Of a DNA stretch of 64,000 bases, positions 8,604 to 17,610 are shown in pieces. The notes under the pieces were generated by a model. That model was not told the DNA's origin. It was given only the letters and a program-made list of their open reading frames with translations, and ran no database searches. The DNA lies in NCBI GenBank assembly GCA_947258565.1, contig CAMYJB010000012.1:26961-90960 (forward strand), in the 5' to 3' direction. Both the position numbers and the translations under genes were made by a program. Source of the stretch: an uncultured Woeseiaceae bacterium (lineage in GTDB: Bacteria; Pseudomonadota; Gammaproteobacteria; Steroidobacterales; Woeseiaceae). The stretch's first letter is position 1; each line of letters begins with the position of its first letter.

Positions 8604-9959
8604 TCACCCGAGCTTGAGCCGCGCGCGGATCTCGCGCCGGGCATCGCGCAGCACCGTCTCGCGATCGAGGTCGTCCAGTATCCGCTGCACCACTTTCTTC
8701 GGCCCCCCCTCGCCCCACGACTTGCCCTTCGCAAGGTACTCTGCCGCGATCTGTCCCACCACGTAGGTGCTGTAATACGCAACCGCGCCCTGTGCGCCCG
8801 CTGTCAGGACGGTGGACAGCCCGACCGTGCCGACTTTGAGTGCGCTCGACACGAAGTGCAGCGCCCAGACGGTGCCCATCAGCGCAGCCGACTCGGCAGC
8901 GATTACCCCGACCAGAGAGCCGGCCTCCCGTTTGCTGAGGGGCAATCCATAGACGCGCGACAGGTGCACGACCATGCCCACGTCGATAAACGCCGCTGCG
9001 AACAGGTCGGCTACGGGAACCGGATTAAAGGCGACCGCGATGCCCTTGCCGATGCAGTAGGTCCGCACGAGCCTGTCACCGATTTCCCGTCGGGCAGCGA
9101 GGATGCGTTGCCCGACCTGGTCGCTGAGGTCCGCGGCGAAGAGGCTCGCATTCAGTGCCGCCAGCGTCTTGCCCTCGGCGTCGAGGATGTCCCAGAGTGC
9201 AACCCGCAGATCCTCGACATCGGGCGGTCGCTCGCGCTGCACCGTGACTTCGCTGCCGGCTGCATCGATCTCGACAACGGTCTGCGGCCGCGGCTGAGCG
9301 GCGGCCGGAATGATGTGCGAGGCGTCGACCAGTCCTTCCGTGCGCGACCGCAACGACGCCAGCAGCTGCGCCTGCTCGTCCGCCGTAAACAGGTCGCGCT
9401 TGTTCAGCACCACGATCACGGGGCGCCCGCGGCCGAGCAGGGTGCGGAGCGAATCGAGTTCGGTCTCCGTGATATCGCCATCCACCACGAACAGGACGAG
9501 GTCGCATCGGCCGGCCACTTCCTTCGCCAGCTTTTCGCGCTCCTCTCCACCCGCCTCGTCGAGGCCGGGCGTGTCGATGAGGTAGACGCCACCGGCCTCC
9601 TCTTCCCGCCACGCCTGCATGGCCGAGTGCTTCGTCTCGCCGTGCAGCGGACTCACGGTAAAGCGCTCTTCACCGATCAGGGCGTTCAGCAACGAGGACT
9701 TTCCGGTGCTCACGCGGCCGAATGCGGCGAGGTGAATATGGCCGTGTTCGAGCTTGTCGAGCATGGTCTGCACGGCCGCGTAATCCTGCGACAGCGACTC
9801 GCGGACGCCCGCCGGCAGGCGAGTATCGTTGATCAGTTCACGCAGGCTCTCCCGCGCGAGATTGAGGTGGTCTTCGCCACCCTCCTCGCTAGCCGGCGTC
9901 CGTTTCTTCTTCCAGGGCCAGCCTGGTAACGCGCCGAACGCCCGCTTCAATATATTCAC
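8604..9959 (-). CDS. GTPase with C-terminal DUF697-like domain
   Basis: A 451-residue GTPase. The P-loop GRVSTGKSS is at residues 81-89, DTPG at 129-132 and NKRD at 186-189. The C-terminal part (about 290-420) is hydrophobic and Ala/Gly-rich, like DUF697 of the YcjX/YcjF and Era-like families. The GTG start at 9959 is preceded by GAGGAAGGA and lies inside the 3' end of the upstream GTPase gene (71-base overlap). The two proteins are paralogues and probably work together at the membrane. Substrate process unknown. Confidence 0.82.
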   Translation of the reverse strand: MNILKRAFGALPGWPWKKKRTPASEEGGEDHLNLARESLRELINDTRLPAGVRESLSQDYAAVQTMLDKLEHGHIHLAAFGRVSTGKSSLLNALIGEERFTVSPLHGETKHSAMQAWREEEAGGVYLIDTPGLDEAGGEEREKLAKEVAGRCDLVLFVVDGDITETELDSLRTLLGRGRPVIVVLNKRDLFTADEQAQLLASLRSRTEGLVDASHIIPAAAQPRPQTVVEIDAAGSEVTVQRERPPDVEDLRVALWDILDAEGKTLAALNASLFAADLSDQVGQRILAARREIGDRLVRTYCIGKGIAVAFNPVPVADLFAAAFIDVGMVVHLSRVYGLPLSKREAGSLVGVIAAESAALMGTVWALHFVSSALKVGTVGLSTVLTAGAQGAVAYYSTYVVGQIAAEYLAKGKSWGEGGPKKVVQRILDDLDRETVLRDARREIRARLKLG

Positions 9960-11388
9960 TGATTCCTTCCTCGAATTGCTTCGCGGCTTCCTCGGGCACG
10001 AGCTGACCGTGACGCTCGAGCGTATACACCAGGCTGCGACCGAGCGCATCGAATATGAGGCCATAGGCGACCGCATGGACAAGCCCGCCGGCAACGGTGC
10101 CAACACCGGGAAACGCCTTCAGACCGTTGCCGGCAACGGCCAGTGTCAGCGGCAAGGCCTTGCCCACCCGGCTCTGACTCAGGTCGAGAAACTCCTCGAT
10201 ATCGAGGTCCCGTGGCGCCGCACCATACAGCTTGCAGAGCTCCTTTGTCATGGCGGTGCCAATGTAGCCCTGTATGAAGATATCGGTTCCGGGACTCACG
10301 GCTGCAAGCGCACCGATGACGGCCTTGCGTGTCGAGCTACGGATGATTTGCTCGGAGCGCTGCGACCGGTACTGCCTCTCCGCATCGGCGAGTTTCTCCG
10401 CGGCGAGCCGGAAAACGGCGCGATCGCGGCGTACGTCGAGCGGTTGACTCGCGTCCTCCAGCAGCCGATTGATGGCAACGACGAGCACACCGATATCGGC
10501 GGGACGCTGGCTCCGCATGACGCGCTCCGAACCACCCTCACCGCGCCGCACAACGTCCATCTCGCCGCCCGCCGATACCGCCACGACCTTGTCGCGCTCG
10601 AGGGAACCACCCATGTCATCGATGCGCTGCAGAAGTTTCTGCAAAATTGCCGCCTGCTCCTCGACGGAAAAACGGTCGGACTTGTTCATAACGAGCACCA
10701 GCGGCTTGTCGAGGGCGAGCAGATGCCTGACGGATCGACTCTCGGCTCGCGTCAGGTCGCCGTCGCACACGAACAGAACGACGTGGGCGCGTTGTGCTTC
10801 TTCGAGCGCCATGTCGTCCAGCCCTTCTTCATGACCCCCGGTACCGGGGACGTCGGTCAGCAGAATCTCGCTACCTTCGCTGTTGCGCCACCGATAATGG
10901 CGAACGTCGCTGGTCGATCCACCGACCGCGTCGATGGCGACATCCGCATCGGGCACCAGCGCTTTTATGAGCGAACTCTTCCCCGTGCTGATTTCGCCGA
11001 AGAAGCAGAGATGAATGCTGCCGGCTTGTTGCCGCGAGGCCAGTTCCTGCAATTCCCGCTGCGCGTCGCTTACGTCGACACCCGCTGCCCCGGCATCGCG
11101 CAACCGGGCTTCAATCTCGTCCCGCGTCAGCGGCGCGCCTGCAGCCGTCTTTCCTGCCGCAGGCGGCTTGCGGCGAACGAGCAGCCGCCAGATCAGGTAG
11201 ATCGCGAAGACCACCAGGGCAATCATCGCTCCCAGGTACCCCCAGCGGAGTATCCACGGACCTTCGAGAAGCCGGTCCCAGACATTCAGCGCGGTTTCCG
11301 TGAAGAACAACAGCGCCCCCGTCGCGATGAAAAACACGACGACGATAAGCAGCCCGAGGACGATGCGGATGAACTTGTCCAATTTCAT
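9889..11388 (-). CDS. Membrane-anchored GTPase, paralogue of the downstream GTPase
   Basis: A 499-residue protein with two N-terminal membrane helices (about residues 8-30 and 48-70), then a cytosolic linker. The G domain has GEISTGKSS at 131-139, DVPG at 179-182 and NKSD at 235-238. A hydrophobic C-terminal module (about 370-470) resembles DUF697. It is first in a two-gene unit whose second gene begins inside its 3' end, so translation is coupled. The architecture recalls dynamin-like or YcjX/YcjF membrane-stress GTPases. I infer a membrane-remodelling or stress role, but no specific function can be assigned. Confidence 0.82.
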   Translation of the reverse strand: MKLDKFIRIVLGLLIVVVFFIATGALLFFTETALNVWDRLLEGPWILRWGYLGAMIALVVFAIYLIWRLLVRRKPPAAGKTAAGAPLTRDEIEARLRDAGAAGVDVSDAQRELQELASRQQAGSIHLCFFGEISTGKSSLIKALVPDADVAIDAVGGSTSDVRHYRWRNSEGSEILLTDVPGTGGHEEGLDDMALEEAQRAHVVLFVCDGDLTRAESRSVRHLLALDKPLVLVMNKSDRFSVEEQAAILQKLLQRIDDMGGSLERDKVVAVSAGGEMDVVRRGEGGSERVMRSQRPADIGVLVVAINRLLEDASQPLDVRRDRAVFRLAAEKLADAERQYRSQRSEQIIRSSTRKAVIGALAAVSPGTDIFIQGYIGTAMTKELCKLYGAAPRDLDIEEFLDLSQSRVGKALPLTLAVAGNGLKAFPGVGTVAGGLVHAVAYGLIFDALGRSLVYTLERHGQLVPEEAAKQFEEGISEYIEAGVRRVTRLALEEETDAG

Positions 11389-11503
11389 GGATCGTCACAC
11401 TGCCGGAAAATGCAGCCAATAGGAACCCTGGCAGGGCGCTTGCCGGCCGCCGTGTGGCTACCGTATCCGTGCAGCGCCCGGCCGGAACAGGCCGAGCCGG
11501 TGC

Positions 11504-12859
11504 TCAGGCCAGAAAGCCGAGATCGCGCACCGCGAAATTGACGAGGTTCGGTGCGACGCTGGCCAGCTCGCCGTCCGGGATGCCGAACCAGCGCGACAGG
11601 GTCGCAGCATACTGGTCCGCGGACGTTGACGGTATGAAACGGCCTCCGCCAACGTCCTCAGGGCCACCGATCTGCAGCTCGGGGTAAGTGCCGAACAGCC
11701 GCCCTCCCAGCACCGCGTCACCCAGAACGATCTGGTTGCCACCCCAGGCGTGGTCGGTACCGTCGCCGTTCGATGTGAGTGTGCGCCCGAAATCGGACTG
11801 CGTAAACGTTGTGACGCTGTCGGACACGCCGAGTTCGACGCTTGCGTTGTAGAAGGCCGCAAGGGATTCACTGACATCGGCCAGCAGGCCCGGCTGATCC
11901 AGATTCTGATTGTCGTGCGAATCGAAGCCGCCTGTCGCCACGAAGAAGACCTGGCGCTGCATCTGCAGCTCATCGCGCGCGGCGATCAGCCGGGCAACGG
12001 TTCGCAGTTGCTCGCCGAGTTGCGATTGCGGGAACGGCGTCGACGGCGGCGGGCGCGAATCGATGGCGCCGATGACCGTATCCGCCATGGCGATGGCGCG
12101 CTGTTGAACCTCCGCGAAGGCACGCTCGTAAATCGATCCGTATTGCGCCTCCAGGATGCGGATGAACGCATTGCGCTGCTCAAATCCGGGCTCCCCGGGG
12201 AGCGTCGAAAAACCCGTGAACTCGAGCGGCCCTGACGGCCCCATCACGTACGCGACCGTCTCCTCGGCGGACTGCAACAGATTCGTGCCGAACAAAGAGG
12301 CATTGGTCGCCATCTTCTGGTCCGTCACGTTCGAACGGATAAGGTCTGCTATGCGTCCCGCCCAACCCGTCTTGGACGTGCGATCGCCTTTCAGTGAATT
12401 CCACTGATCCTGCTGATCATTGTGGGAGAACAGCTGCGGCGGCAGCGCTACCGACTTGTTAAAAAAGTCGTCGCGACTGGTCGGCTCCACCAGCGGACCC
12501 ACATTGGTGACGAACGTCGCGCTACCGGCCTCGAACAATTGCTGCAGTGATGCCATCGCGGGATGCACACCGTACAACGTGGTTCCGGTGCCCGGCGTCG
12601 TAATCGGCAACAGCTCGTCCTGCGCAATCGCCAGGTTCTGACGCGACGCAGCGTAGACTCCATATTCCGCAGCGCTTCTGGGAACCAGCATGTTGAACGA
12701 ATCGTTGCCGCCGAACAGGAACACGCAAACCAGCGCACGGTAATCATCGAACGGCGCACCGCCGCCAACTACCTGCGAATAGGCCAGTCCCGGCGTCGCC
12801 GCAAATACGGCTGCCGCGCTGCTGTTCTTCAGAAATTCCCGTCGGTTGATTCTTGCCAT
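11504..12859 (-). CDS. DUF1501 family protein, Tat-exported
   Basis: A 451-residue DUF1501 protein of the alkaline-phosphatase/sulfatase-like superfamily. The N-terminus MARINRREFLKNSSAAAVFA is a twin-arginine signal (RREFLK). FLFGGNDSFNML, GGFDSHDNQ and FTQSDFGRT are family motifs around the metal-like site. A GGAGAG lies ahead of the ATG. It is the last gene of the ECF-sigma operon and follows the DUF1800 gene by 31 bases; DUF1800 and DUF1501 genes are commonly paired. No enzymatic activity is established for the family. Confidence 0.9.
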   Translation of the reverse strand: MARINRREFLKNSSAAAVFAATPGLAYSQVVGGGAPFDDYRALVCVFLFGGNDSFNMLVPRSAAEYGVYAASRQNLAIAQDELLPITTPGTGTTLYGVHPAMASLQQLFEAGSATFVTNVGPLVEPTSRDDFFNKSVALPPQLFSHNDQQDQWNSLKGDRTSKTGWAGRIADLIRSNVTDQKMATNASLFGTNLLQSAEETVAYVMGPSGPLEFTGFSTLPGEPGFEQRNAFIRILEAQYGSIYERAFAEVQQRAIAMADTVIGAIDSRPPPSTPFPQSQLGEQLRTVARLIAARDELQMQRQVFFVATGGFDSHDNQNLDQPGLLADVSESLAAFYNASVELGVSDSVTTFTQSDFGRTLTSNGDGTDHAWGGNQIVLGDAVLGGRLFGTYPELQIGGPEDVGGGRFIPSTSADQYAATLSRWFGIPDGELASVAPNLVNFAVRDLGFLA

Positions 12860-12890
12860 CGTGGCTCTCCTGCCAACTCACATCCTGCCA

Positions 12891-14534
12891 TTATTTCTGG
12901 TACGCGAATTCTGGCGACGAAACGACCAGGTACACGGTCTCTGCGGCACGTAATGCCGCATCGGCGTCGGGAATCAGCGCAAGTATTCCGGCGATCTCCT
13001 GCCGCAGCGCGGCGGATATTTCCCCGGCCAGCAATTTGCCGGCGACCATGTCGATGAGCGCATCGTCGTCGCCCGCAACCGCCATTTCCTCACTGATATC
13101 GATAAAGATATCGTCCGCTTCCAGGTTCGGATTGGCCTGGTTGAGCGCGAACGCCTGGAAGAACCAATAGTTGGTAACGTAGGTATTCTGGTACTCGGTT
13201 GCTATCTGCAACTCTGGCGCAACCAGGCCGCTGTTGCGGATCTCCCCCGGCGGTGAATAAAACGGACTGAAGAAATTGAAAACGGACGGTGACTGCAAGG
13301 GTCCCTGGCCAAAAAGTATGGACGCGGCGACCAACGGATAGCGCCCGCTTGCGGACTTGCCGTCATACGCGCGCCACAACTGTGTTAGCCGCAAGAGCGG
13401 TTCTTTGAGCTTGCCGTCCAGGTCCATGGCTATGTCCGGCCGCGCCTCGTCGTCCATCAATATCGCTTTTACGACGGCGCCCAGGTCGCCACGAATTCCG
13501 CCTCCGTTGTCGTCGAACACACGAGCCACGCGCTCCACGTAGCCCGGTGAGGGATTGCTCGTTACGAGTCGCTGAATCAGGCGTGTCGCGATGAACGGTC
13601 CGACGTTGGGATGATCGAAGATATTGTCGAGCGCAGCCTGGAGATCCTGCTGGCCCGACTGCCCGGCCGGCAGCTCCACGCCACCCAGGAGTTTCTTGGG
13701 CCCGGTATCGTGGAAGCCGGGGTACAGCTGCATCGGAATGACCTGGTTGGAATCGGTCGGAAACGCGCCCCGAAAACTCGGCGCGCCGGCAAAGGTCCAG
13801 CCGGTATAGACGTGGGCGAAGCCTTCGATTATCGACTGGTCGTAGGTCGGGAGCGTGTTGCCCTGGCTATCCAGCCTTTCCGTTCCGTCCGGGTTCAGTT
13901 CGACCAGCCCGATCGAGAACAACTGCATGAGTTCACGCGCGTAATTCTCGTCAGGCCGGATATTGAGGTCGGGATCCGGCTTCTCGTTTCCGAGCATGCT
14001 GAGGTAAACCCCCATCGCCGGATGCAGCGTGACCTCTTCGATCAGGTCCCGGTAGTTGCCGAACGCGTTGCGAGACAGGGCGTCGTAATAGTCGCCCAGC
14101 GCATAGGTCAGGTTGCCCAGCACCCCGAGCTGCGACACGACCATGATCTCGGAGAGTGCAAACGCAACGCGCTGCCGCAGCTGGTCCGGCCCGTGCAGCG
14201 CGTTGCGAAACCAGATATCGACCCGGTCGGGTTGCAGTTCGAACAGGAACTGGGGCCGAGGGAGGCCCTGCAGGTGAGGCAGCTGCAGCGACGCTGGCTG
14301 CGTCAACTGCTGGTCGATCCAGGCTTCCACCCCCATATTCATCACGCGCTGCGCCTCCGCCTCGGTCGCGCCGAAGGTTGCCTGGTTCAGAAACCTGAAT
14401 GCCTCGGCCTTGCCGATCGACGGTGGCGGCGGTGGCGGCGGTGCGGGCGATGCCGCGCCAGAGTCCCCGCCACCGCATCCGGCGAGGACAAGCGCGAGGC
14501 CGACGAGAGCGCCCAGTCGTCCTGATCTAGTCAT
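12891..14534 (-). CDS. DUF1800 family lipoprotein
   Basis: A 547-residue DUF1800 protein. The N-terminal signal ends in the lipobox LAGC, followed by a Gly/Ser/Pro linker, so it is probably a lipoprotein. Family motifs include FLNQATFGATEAEAQRV near the start, NYARELMQLFSIG and a FAHVYTGWTF-type segment. The start overlaps the stop of the upstream Spy-like gene (14527-14534), indicating translational coupling. It is paired with the DUF1501 gene downstream. Function unknown; it presumably acts at the cell surface or periplasm with its partner. Confidence 0.9.
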   Translation of the reverse strand: MTRSGRLGALVGLALVLAGCGGGDSGAASPAPPPPPPPSIGKAEAFRFLNQATFGATEAEAQRVMNMGVEAWIDQQLTQPASLQLPHLQGLPRPQFLFELQPDRVDIWFRNALHGPDQLRQRVAFALSEIMVVSQLGVLGNLTYALGDYYDALSRNAFGNYRDLIEEVTLHPAMGVYLSMLGNEKPDPDLNIRPDENYARELMQLFSIGLVELNPDGTERLDSQGNTLPTYDQSIIEGFAHVYTGWTFAGAPSFRGAFPTDSNQVIPMQLYPGFHDTGPKKLLGGVELPAGQSGQQDLQAALDNIFDHPNVGPFIATRLIQRLVTSNPSPGYVERVARVFDDNGGGIRGDLGAVVKAILMDDEARPDIAMDLDGKLKEPLLRLTQLWRAYDGKSASGRYPLVAASILFGQGPLQSPSVFNFFSPFYSPPGEIRNSGLVAPELQIATEYQNTYVTNYWFFQAFALNQANPNLEADDIFIDISEEMAVAGDDDALIDMVAGKLLAGEISAALRQEIAGILALIPDADAALRAAETVYLVVSSPEFAYQK

Positions 14535-14964
14535 TGCGGCCGCCCTGCCTTGCCTGATGCTTCGAATGCAGGTAGGCGACCTGCTCGTCCGTCAGGAGAT
14601 TGCGGAGCCGGATGAGCATGGCCACCTGCTCTTTTTTCACCTCGTTCTCGGCGAGCAGTGCTGCATTGACAAACTTCAATACGCGAGTTTCGTCGACCGG
14701 TGAATTGTCGAGTTCGGACATGATGTTCACATACGCCTCGCGAATGTCCCATTCATGGCCGGCAACATTGGCCTGAACGTCAACCACCGCCGCCTTGATT
14801 GCGGTGAACTGCTCCTTGCTCAGCGCCAGTTCCTCCTGGTGCTTCAGGATGACGTTCGGTGGAAAGAGCTTGCCCTTGAATACGTCTCCGGGCGCTTCAG
14901 CCGCATGTGCGCCGGTGGCCACCAGTAGCCATGCCATTAGCAGGATTCCCATTCGGTTTTTCAT
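14527..14964 (-). CDS. Spy/CpxP-like periplasmic protein
   Basis: A 145-residue protein with a clear Sec signal peptide (MKNRMGILLMAWLLVATGAHA). The mature part is all-helical and charged, with an LSKEQFTAIKAAV segment and a second LTDEQVAYL segment, resembling the LTxxQ repeats of Spy/CpxP/ZraP proteins. These are periplasmic chaperones or metal sensors. It overlaps the putative anti-sigma gene by four bases (ATGA) and DUF1800 by eight. It could be the sensing arm or a client chaperone of this ECF operon; that role is inferred from position. Confidence 0.78.
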   Translation of the reverse strand: MKNRMGILLMAWLLVATGAHAAEAPGDVFKGKLFPPNVILKHQEELALSKEQFTAIKAAVVDVQANVAGHEWDIREAYVNIMSELDNSPVDETRVLKFVNAALLAENEVKKEQVAMLIRLRNLLTDEQVAYLHSKHQARQGGRND

Positions 14965-15308
14965 AACAATGCTCCTTCTCCCGGATCGGGCGAGCCGATC
15001 AGCGCGGGTAAATCTTCATAGAGGTCGATTCGATGTTCGGGTAGCAAGGCGTCGCTCGGCGCCTGCCAGTATGTAGAGCCGAGCAGCTCACCCATTTCGA
15101 TCAGTGGTTCATCAACGGGCGCCGGTATGCGTGCATAGAACACGGCGGCTATCGCCAGGGCGGCTGCAGCGACTCCGGTAAACGTCCGCAGACGACGGCG
15201 CCGCCGCGCGAACTGACGTTCCGCACCGTGCCACGTCGCATCGAATGGTGGTGCATCTTCCTGCTCCGCAAACGCATTCCGAAGCCGCTTCTGAATATCC
15301 TCGTTCAT
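14961..15308 (-). CDS. Putative anti-sigma factor, single-pass membrane protein
   Basis: A 115-residue protein: a charged cytoplasmic N-terminus (residues 1-40, ending in a run of five Arg), one transmembrane helix (about 42-60) and a short acidic periplasmic tail. No zinc-binding HxxxCxxC motif is present. It overlaps the ECF sigma gene by four bases (ATGA), which is the classical position and topology for a cognate anti-sigma factor. The assignment rests on topology and context rather than on sequence motifs. Confidence 0.7.
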   Translation of the reverse strand: MNEDIQKRLRNAFAEQEDAPPFDATWHGAERQFARRRRRLRTFTGVAAAALAIAAVFYARIPAPVDEPLIEMGELLGSTYWQAPSDALLPEHRIDLYEDLPALIGSPDPGEGALL

Positions 15309-15835
15309 GCCGAACCTGTGTCCTGTTGATCGCCGAGGCTGTGCCGCAACGCCTTTTTTGCACGGTCATAGTGCACGCGCCCCGTTCCTGCCGAGACCCC
15401 CATCACGGCCGACGCCTCTTCGACCGTCATCTCGCGGCAAAAGACCAGCTCGATGATGTCTCGCTGCCGCGACGGCAGATTGTGCACTGCTTGCCAGACG
15501 TCATCGTGGCCAACGCGCAAATCATCCGTGGCGTGTGCCGTGCGCGGCTCTTGCCGATACCGGTCGGCCAGCCGCAGCCGGGAGGCGAGCCGGCGAAAAC
15601 GGCTGCGCGCCAGGTTCTGGACGACAGCGAATACAAACGTCTTCAGAGACGAGCGCTGGTCGAATCTTGCCCTTCCGCTCAGCAATTCAACATAAGCCTG
15701 TTGCATCAGGTCCTCCGCTGCCGTGCGATCGTAGTTGCACCGGGAGAGAGCCCAGCCGAACACCTGGCCGTGAATGGCCTCCAGTGCCGAGCGTGTGATG
15801 TGTGGATTGTTCTCCAGCGCATCGCGGTCTCTCAT
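15305..15835 (-). CDS. ECF-family RNA polymerase sigma factor
   Basis: A 176-residue sigma-70-family protein with region 2 (AAEDLMQQAYVELL...SLKTFVFAVVQNLARSRFRR) and region 4 (LPSRQRDIIELVFCREMTVEEASAVMGVS) and no region 3, the ECF layout. The ATG at 15835 has GGGAGGAG upstream. It is the first gene of a coupled operon with a membrane anti-sigma candidate, a Spy-like protein, DUF1800 and DUF1501. It probably transcribes its own operon in response to an envelope signal. The palindrome at 15877-15892 lies in its promoter region. Confidence 0.93.
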   Translation of the reverse strand: MRDRDALENNPHITRSALEAIHGQVFGWALSRCNYDRTAAEDLMQQAYVELLSGRARFDQRSSLKTFVFAVVQNLARSRFRRLASRLRLADRYRQEPRTAHATDDLRVGHDDVWQAVHNLPSRQRDIIELVFCREMTVEEASAVMGVSAGTGRVHYDRAKKALRHSLGDQQDTGSA

Positions 15836-15876
15836 AACTCCTCCCGTCTTTTGGTAGAACCTGCTGCGGGCTCATA

Positions 15877-15892
15877 TGACACGCGAGTGTCA
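15877..15892. promoter_or_regulatory. Inverted repeat upstream of the ECF sigma gene
   Basis: TGACAC-GCGA-GTGTCA is a perfect 6-bp inverted repeat with a 4-base centre, 42 bases upstream of the sigma-factor ATG. On the minus strand it includes TTGACA, which could be a -35 element. It may be an operator or part of the promoter of the operon. No matching -10 is clear. Confidence 0.35.
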
Positions 15893-15947
15893 AATTGTGC
15901 AGGTCCCTGCCTGAGTGCAGGCTGAACGAGCGCGGGAGGGTCGCGAC

Positions 15948-17501
15948 TCAGACTGAGTCGCCGTTCACGGGTGCGAACGCGGTACTCGCGACGCGCAATC
16001 CTTCCGCCGACTGGTGCAGGCTCAGCGAGATCGGCTTGCTGCAGCCGTGCGGCTGGAACGCGATCAGAATCGAAATGCCCTGGTTAGTGCCCGCGGATTT
16101 TCGGCACAGCCCGGCATCACACTGCACGTCGATATCGTCATTGGCGAACGCGCCCATGTTGGCGAGAGCGTAAAGAAATGCGGCCACCCGGCTTTGAATG
16201 TCCTTCGCGAGGGTTTCATCGACGGGTTCGAATACCGCCCACCGCGTCGCCTGTTCGATGGAGTTCACGATGCGCAGGCACAGGCGCCGCACCGCAAGGC
16301 TTGTGAGCGGACGCTGCATCTCACTCCCCCGTGCCATCGTTGTCGACCCCGTCACTCGCGCCCGGCCGGCCTGTCCCGGCAAGATGGCGTTTATGCCTTC
16401 GCGCGCGAGGGCTCGGGCCTCTTCCTCGTCCACAGTGACCGCGGGCACCAGCGCCCGGTTCAGACCAAGACCCCGATGATCGAGGTGCTGCCAGGGACCG
16501 TAGTTGCGGTCGAGCTTGCACAGCAGGCCGGCGATCGCCCCGCCAACCGCGCGCGGCTGCAGATCGCTGTCTTTGCGGTAGGCCATGCGGGGAAAATAAC
16601 TCACCATGTTGGGACTGGCGTATCCCTGGTCGCGGACCTCTCGCACCATCGCGCCGGGCCCATCGACGCTCGCTCGTGGATCGATGATCAGCATGGCGCC
16701 ACGGCGTCGGCAATAGCGTTCTGCTGCCAGGACGGCCGCGGGTCCGAGATCGATGCCTTTTCCCGGCGGCGGCAGATACAGAATGTCCAGTTGCTCGACC
16801 GCGTCCAGCGCAAAGATCCCCGTGTGATTCCGGCGCGAGCCCACCAGGTCGTAGTCGGACAACTCGTGGCCGTCGGTGCCGTCCTGCGTATGACCGACGT
16901 ACGCGGACCCGTGACGGTCGTCGCCGGGCACGGTCTGCTCGGGCCTGTGCGACGGATACGGTTTCTCGACGCGAACCAGGGACGAGGTCAGAAGTGCGTC
17001 GGCGACAAAGGAATCGGCTGCCTCGAGATAACTGAGCTTAGGGTACATCTCCTGGTCGATAACGAGCCGCGAAACCGGGTCGACGCGCTGCAGCGTCAGG
17101 TTGAAGAGTTCGTCGTTGCCCGGGTCGATGCCGTCAAAATCGACGGCCGTCCGAATGCATTCCGTGGAGCCCGGCTCGAGTGCCCGCAGCACGAGCGCAG
17201 AACCCCTCGCCGCCAGGCAGATCATCGCGCCGCGGGCGTCGTTTGCCACACGCACGACATAGAGGCTCTTGCCGCCGTGCTCGAAAAACTGCCTGACCGC
17301 GGGCCCGAGGCTCGAGCGCGACCAGCTGTCGCCAAAACGGCGGCGAAACTCTCCGAAGGTCTGAATGAGAACCGGGGAGTTCAGAGGGCCGCGAAGCGCA
17401 CGTCCGACAAACGCCGCCGTGGATTCGGGCACCGCGTCGATGGGCTGGTCCATCGCCGCGGTCTCTGTGACCGTGATGCCACGATCGACCGCATCTGACA
17501 A
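15948..17501 (-). CDS. Phage tail sheath-like protein (orphan)
   Basis: A 517-residue homologue of contractile tail sheath proteins. The N-terminus has VPESTAAFVGRALRGPLNSPVLIQ-type residues followed by RRFGDSW, the usual sheath start. A GIFALDAVEQLDILYLPP segment and RRGAMLIIDPRA form the central domain, and the C-terminus has SIEQATRWAVFEPVDETL and FLYALANMGAF. Sheath proteins contract around a tube in phage tails, T6SS-like and eCIS machines. No tube, baseplate, spike or chaperone gene lies nearby. The TTG start at 17501 has a good GGAGA upstream. Its role outside such a cluster is unknown. Confidence 0.85.
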   Translation of the reverse strand: MSDAVDRGITVTETAAMDQPIDAVPESTAAFVGRALRGPLNSPVLIQTFGEFRRRFGDSWSRSSLGPAVRQFFEHGGKSLYVVRVANDARGAMICLAARGSALVLRALEPGSTECIRTAVDFDGIDPGNDELFNLTLQRVDPVSRLVIDQEMYPKLSYLEAADSFVADALLTSSLVRVEKPYPSHRPEQTVPGDDRHGSAYVGHTQDGTDGHELSDYDLVGSRRNHTGIFALDAVEQLDILYLPPPGKGIDLGPAAVLAAERYCRRRGAMLIIDPRASVDGPGAMVREVRDQGYASPNMVSYFPRMAYRKDSDLQPRAVGGAIAGLLCKLDRNYGPWQHLDHRGLGLNRALVPAVTVDEEEARALAREGINAILPGQAGRARVTGSTTMARGSEMQRPLTSLAVRRLCLRIVNSIEQATRWAVFEPVDETLAKDIQSRVAAFLYALANMGAFANDDIDVQCDAGLCRKSAGTNQGISILIAFQPHGCSKPISLSLHQSAEGLRVASTAFAPVNGDSV

Positions 17502-17610
17502 CTTGTTCTCCGTGAGCCAGATTACCGTGCCCGCATTCTAGGGCCTGCCTACACCATGAACAAGGCGGTTTGCTTATGCCACCGCTCATTGCCAATATGA
17601 GCGCGCAACC

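Noticed and set aside
16014..17498. Nearly 500-codon plus-strand frame
   Set aside because: Antisense to the tail-sheath gene, with Arg/His-rich low-information sequence typical of high-GC antisense frames.
15948..17501. Prophage or eCIS cluster around the sheath gene
   Set aside because: No integrase, capsid, tube, baseplate or lysis gene and no attachment repeats were found nearby.
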